From Euleptes europaea (taxonomy: Eukaryota > Chordata > Lepidosauria > Squamata > Sphaerodactylidae): a DNA stretch of 64,000 nucleotides. Below, in pieces: positions 61,368 through 64,000 of this stretch (position 1 is its first letter; every line of letters starts with the position of its first letter). The notes below the pieces were generated by a model. It was not told the DNA's origin. It made no database searches and saw nothing but the letters and a program-made list of their open reading frames with translations. The DNA lies in assembly GCF_029931775.1 (NCBI RefSeq), contig NC_079323.1, forward strand, positions 32,816,882 through 32,880,881. The letters run 5' to 3'. The translations under genes and the position numbers were made by a program.

Positions 61368-61569
61368 ACCATACTAGGTATTCCCAGCGATGCATTAAGA
61401 GTTTGAAACTTATAAAAAATACTGTTTGCACTTTGTTTGGCCCCTTTAACTGTGAAGACGTCTTCCAACCATTTATTAGCCGTGGCATCCAAAACCCCTT
61501 TTAAAGCGATGTTTTTATAACATTTCCAAACTCTTGATACATCGCTGGGAATACCTAGTGCGGTAACAG
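61368..61569. mobile_element. Palindromic MITE, copy 2
   Basis: CTGTTACC...TATTCCCAGCGATGCATTAAG at the left (quoted in two parts) is inverted at the right (TACATCGCTGGGAATACC...GTAACAG). It shares the interior GGCCCCTTTAACTGTGAAGA with copy 1. Confidence 0.75.
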
Positions 61570-61639
61570 CACAGGTATAAGTACAAAATTTAGATGTACA
61601 CCAGTTAGGTGGTTTGAGTACTGAAGCCAAACCTAGAGT

Positions 61640-61722
61640 TCCATCCTAAGCAAAGTTACACCCTTGTAAGCCCATTGACTCCAATAGACTTATAAGGGTA
61701 TAACTTTGCCTAGGATTGGACC
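61640..61722. repeat. Short palindromic MITE
   Basis: TCCTAAGCAAAGTTACACCC and GGGTATAACTTTGCCTAGGA are inverted around a short centre. The family is common but not named here. Confidence 0.6.
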
Positions 61723-62309
61723 CTCAAATTCCCTTCCTTCCTTCCACCAGCCTAAATGGAAGTAACATACATACCGGTTTACATCAGAGGGGATGGATAT
61801 TGAGAGTTACTGGAATAATCTAACCTGGACATCCTGTGCTCTGTATGCCTGCCCAGCCTCTGCCACCTATGACCCTTTTGCGGCAATTGTCATTCTTTTT
61901 CTATTGGCCACAAAGGACTACAATCTTTTTAAATGCTAAAAGTGACAGAAATGGTGCACCTGTAGCTTCCAGAAGGCTCAGTGGAGCCTTTATGTACCAC
62001 CCCATTCTGCTAACTTTAAAGAGATAGATTTGGGATGGGTTATGAATCTGAAAAAGAAAAAGCAACAGACCTGTGTGTGGCCTTGTATTAAAGCTGGCAT
62101 GCTTTCTGTCTCTTGTTCATTTGAAAAGACAGTAGTTCTTTAAAGGTTTGGCGAGAGAAAGAGGACCTAGCTACATGATATATTGGGAGTTCTGTGGACG
62201 GAGCTTCCAGCGCTTTTCAAAACTTTGTCGAAGGCTTTCACGGTCAGAGTTCATTGGTTCTTGTAGGTTATCCGGGCTGTGTAACCGTGGTCTTGGAATT
62301 TTCTTTCCT

Positions 62310-62344
62310 GACGTTTCGCCAGCAACTGTGGCAGGCATCTTCAG
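62310..62344 (-). other. Hammerhead-ribozyme-like core
   Basis: Minus-strand CTGAAGA...GAAACGTC in the left copy of the 62226-63128 pair. Confidence 0.55.
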
Positions 62345-63054
62345 AGTAGTAACACTGAAGGACAGTGTCTCTCAGTGTCAAGGGTGTAGAAAGAGTAATA
62401 TATAGTCAGAAAGGGGTTGGGTTTGAGCTGAGTATTGTCCTGCAAAAGTATTGTCCTGTAAGTATCAAGATAATGTGCTAATGAGGGTATGGTATGTTAA
62501 TATGGAACCATTGTATCCTGAAGTGATCTGTTAATGTGTGTAATCCAAAACTAATCTGTATGGCTATTGTTGAATGTTGTCTTTGTCTGGAGGTGTTTCA
62601 GGGCAGGAAGCCAAGCCTTATTCATTCTTAAACTCTCCTCTTTTCTGTTAAAGTTGTGCTGATGTTTGTGAATTTCAATGGCTTCTCTGTGCAATCTGAC
62701 AAGATTGCACAGAGAAGCCATTGAAATTCACAAACATCAGCACAACTTTAACAGAAAAGAGGAGAGTTTAAGAATGAATAAGGCTTGGCTTCCTGCCCTG
62801 AAACACCTCCAGACAAAGACAACATTCAACAATAGCCATACAGATTAGTTTTGGATTACACACATTAACAGATCACTTCAGGATACAATGGTTCCATATT
62901 AACATACCATACCCTCATTAGCACATTATCTTGATACTTACAGGACAATACTTTTGCAGGACAATACTCAGCTCAAACCCAACCCCTTTCTGACTATATA
63001 TTACTCTTTCTACACCCTTGACACTGAGAGACACTGTCCTTCAGTGTTACTACT

Positions 63055-63089
63055 CTGAAGATGCCTGCCACAGTTGCTGGCGAAACGTC
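63055..63089 (+). other. Hammerhead-ribozyme-like core
   Basis: CTGAAGA 63055-63061, GAAA 63082-63085, CGTC 63086-63089, in the right copy. Confidence 0.55.
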
Positions 63090-63140
63090 AGGAAAGAAAA
63101 TTCCAAGACCACGGTTACACAGCCCGGATTTTCAAAACTT

Positions 63141-63735
63141 GTTTGCCAGGGGAACCAGTTTGGACTGGGACCACCACATGAGGGAATGGTTATGATGGCA
63201 GGAGTCAAAACTTTGCACTGAACTTTTTGTTAAACTATCTTATCCAAATTACATTTACAACAATGGGACTGTGCTAATAGCCTTGAAATGTGTTTGGCAG
63301 TTCAGCAGAATAGCTTTAGCAAATGGGTCAAATCCCTTCCACTAAGTCTTCTTTCATCAGAGGAAGTCTTAGCAGAAAGGAGTGATTTTATTAGCAAAAA
63401 AGAAAAACCTTTTCAAATAATGGGGATTGTTATTCTGACCATACTTTTATAGTGAGGAACAGATGAGGGAAATAGTAGAGTCAGTGTTCGCCACTATGTC
63501 ACAAAACATTTTGGGAACATTCATGGTACTCCATTATTGGGCACAAAAGTAAGTCTGCATTCTCATAGAGAAACTCTATATGTTACATATTACTTTTGTA
63601 TCTCTTCCCAAATGTTAGAATGATACATGATTTTCTATATTCATTCTCTGAAAAATAAAAATATTTGAAGACTGCAGTTTTTTATTTGGAAAGATGACCC
63701 CAGTGGTAACAAAGTATTTCCTAAATGTTGGCACA
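63141..63735. other. Downstream of GPR161, nothing recognised
   Basis: AT-rich; the expected tail-to-tail neighbour (DCAF6 in human) is not visible here. Confidence 0.4.
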
Positions 63736-63737
63736 TA

Positions 63738-63942
63738 AACACATGAAACTGTCTTATACTGAATTAGACCATTGGTCCATCAAGGTCAGTATTGTCTACT
63801 CAGACTGGCAGTGGCTTTCCCAGTTCCCAGGTAGAGGTCTTTCACATCACCTCCTGCTTGGTCCTTTTAACTGAAGATGCCAGAGATTGTACCTGGGACC
63901 TTCTGCATGCCAAACAGATGCGCTACCACTGAGCCATGGCAA
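63738..63942 (-). mobile_element. tRNA-headed SINE (CTTATACTGAATC family), copy 4
   Basis: ATGAAACTGTCTTATACTGA to GCGCTACCACTGAGCCATGG. Confidence 0.8.
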
Positions 63943-64000
63943 AATATCAGCTCTCTAAATAAGGTCTGGTTAGATGACTTAATAGCATGATGTGGTAAAA

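Larger units (their letters stand above)
62226..63128. mobile_element. Penelope-like inverted pair with 12-bp target duplication
   Basis: Two copies with 3' ends outward meet at an axis near 62699 (spacer 62698-62701). The left copy extends about 45 bases further out. TTTTCAAAACTT flanks the pair (62214-62225, 63129-63140). On the plus strand the right copy starts with LHREAIEIHKHQHNFNRKEE, then MNKAWLPALKHLQT, and a stop. I read this as the C-terminus of a GIY-YIG-type endonuclease as in Penelope-like elements. A noncoding 3' region with a hammerhead-like core follows. Confidence 0.8.

Noticed and set aside
61226-64000. 3' end of DCAF6 on the minus strand
   Set aside because: Expected from human synteny, but no matching exon is visible among the repeats.

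Overview
The window is vertebrate nuclear DNA, almost certainly from a squamate reptile (a lizard-like genome). Host genes are split by GT-AG introns. Between them lie RTE-BovB LINE tails, 5S-rRNA-derived and tRNA-derived SINEs ending in a BovB-like tail, CR1 3' ends, hAT-type MITEs and Penelope-like repeats. That combination is typical of squamates. I cannot name the species.

Four host genes are recognisable in a conserved block. In order they are TBX19 (minus strand, first coding exon only, 6403-6599; the rest lies beyond position 1), SFT2D2 (minus, eight coding exons, 18406-32778, 160 aa), TIPRL (minus, seven coding exons, 38083-44283, 268 aa) and GPR161 (plus, five coding exons, 51715-60468, 521 aa). 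As I recall it, human 1q24.2 carries the same four neighbours in the same relative order and orientation, including the head-to-head TIPRL/GPR161 pair. All three complete genes join in frame across every splice junction. They are not an operon: TBX19 is a pituitary T-box factor, SFT2D2 a Golgi/endosome membrane protein, TIPRL a regulator of PP2A-type phosphatases, and GPR161 a ciliary receptor that restrains Hedgehog signalling through PKA.

Layout: 1-1450 is GC-rich modular repeat. 1450-6400 is TBX19 intron 1 filled with SINEs and MITEs. 6700-13200 is TBX19 upstream/intergenic DNA with a few LINE and SINE pieces. 13200-18405 is repeat-poor and is probably the long SFT2D2 3'UTR. 18406-32778 is SFT2D2, whose introns carry two LTR-like fossils, a large Penelope-like palindrome, a BovB tail and a local tandem duplication. 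32780-37440 holds the SFT2D2 promoter, a hAT element with internal tandem repeats and intergenic sequence. 37440-44600 is TIPRL and its GC-rich promoter. 44600-51670 is the divergent interval with an LTR-element palindrome, hAT MITEs, BovB tails and a GC-rich island that probably starts GPR161. 51671-61200 is GPR161. 61200-64000 is repeat-rich downstream DNA with a second Penelope-like palindrome.

The most interesting non-genic signal is a hammerhead-ribozyme-like core (CTGANGA, stem II, GAAA, short self-complementary pair, UC). It recurs six times in one Penelope-like family and at least twice in a second repeat family. Both families sit as outward-facing inverted copies or single copies between 10-13 bp target duplications.
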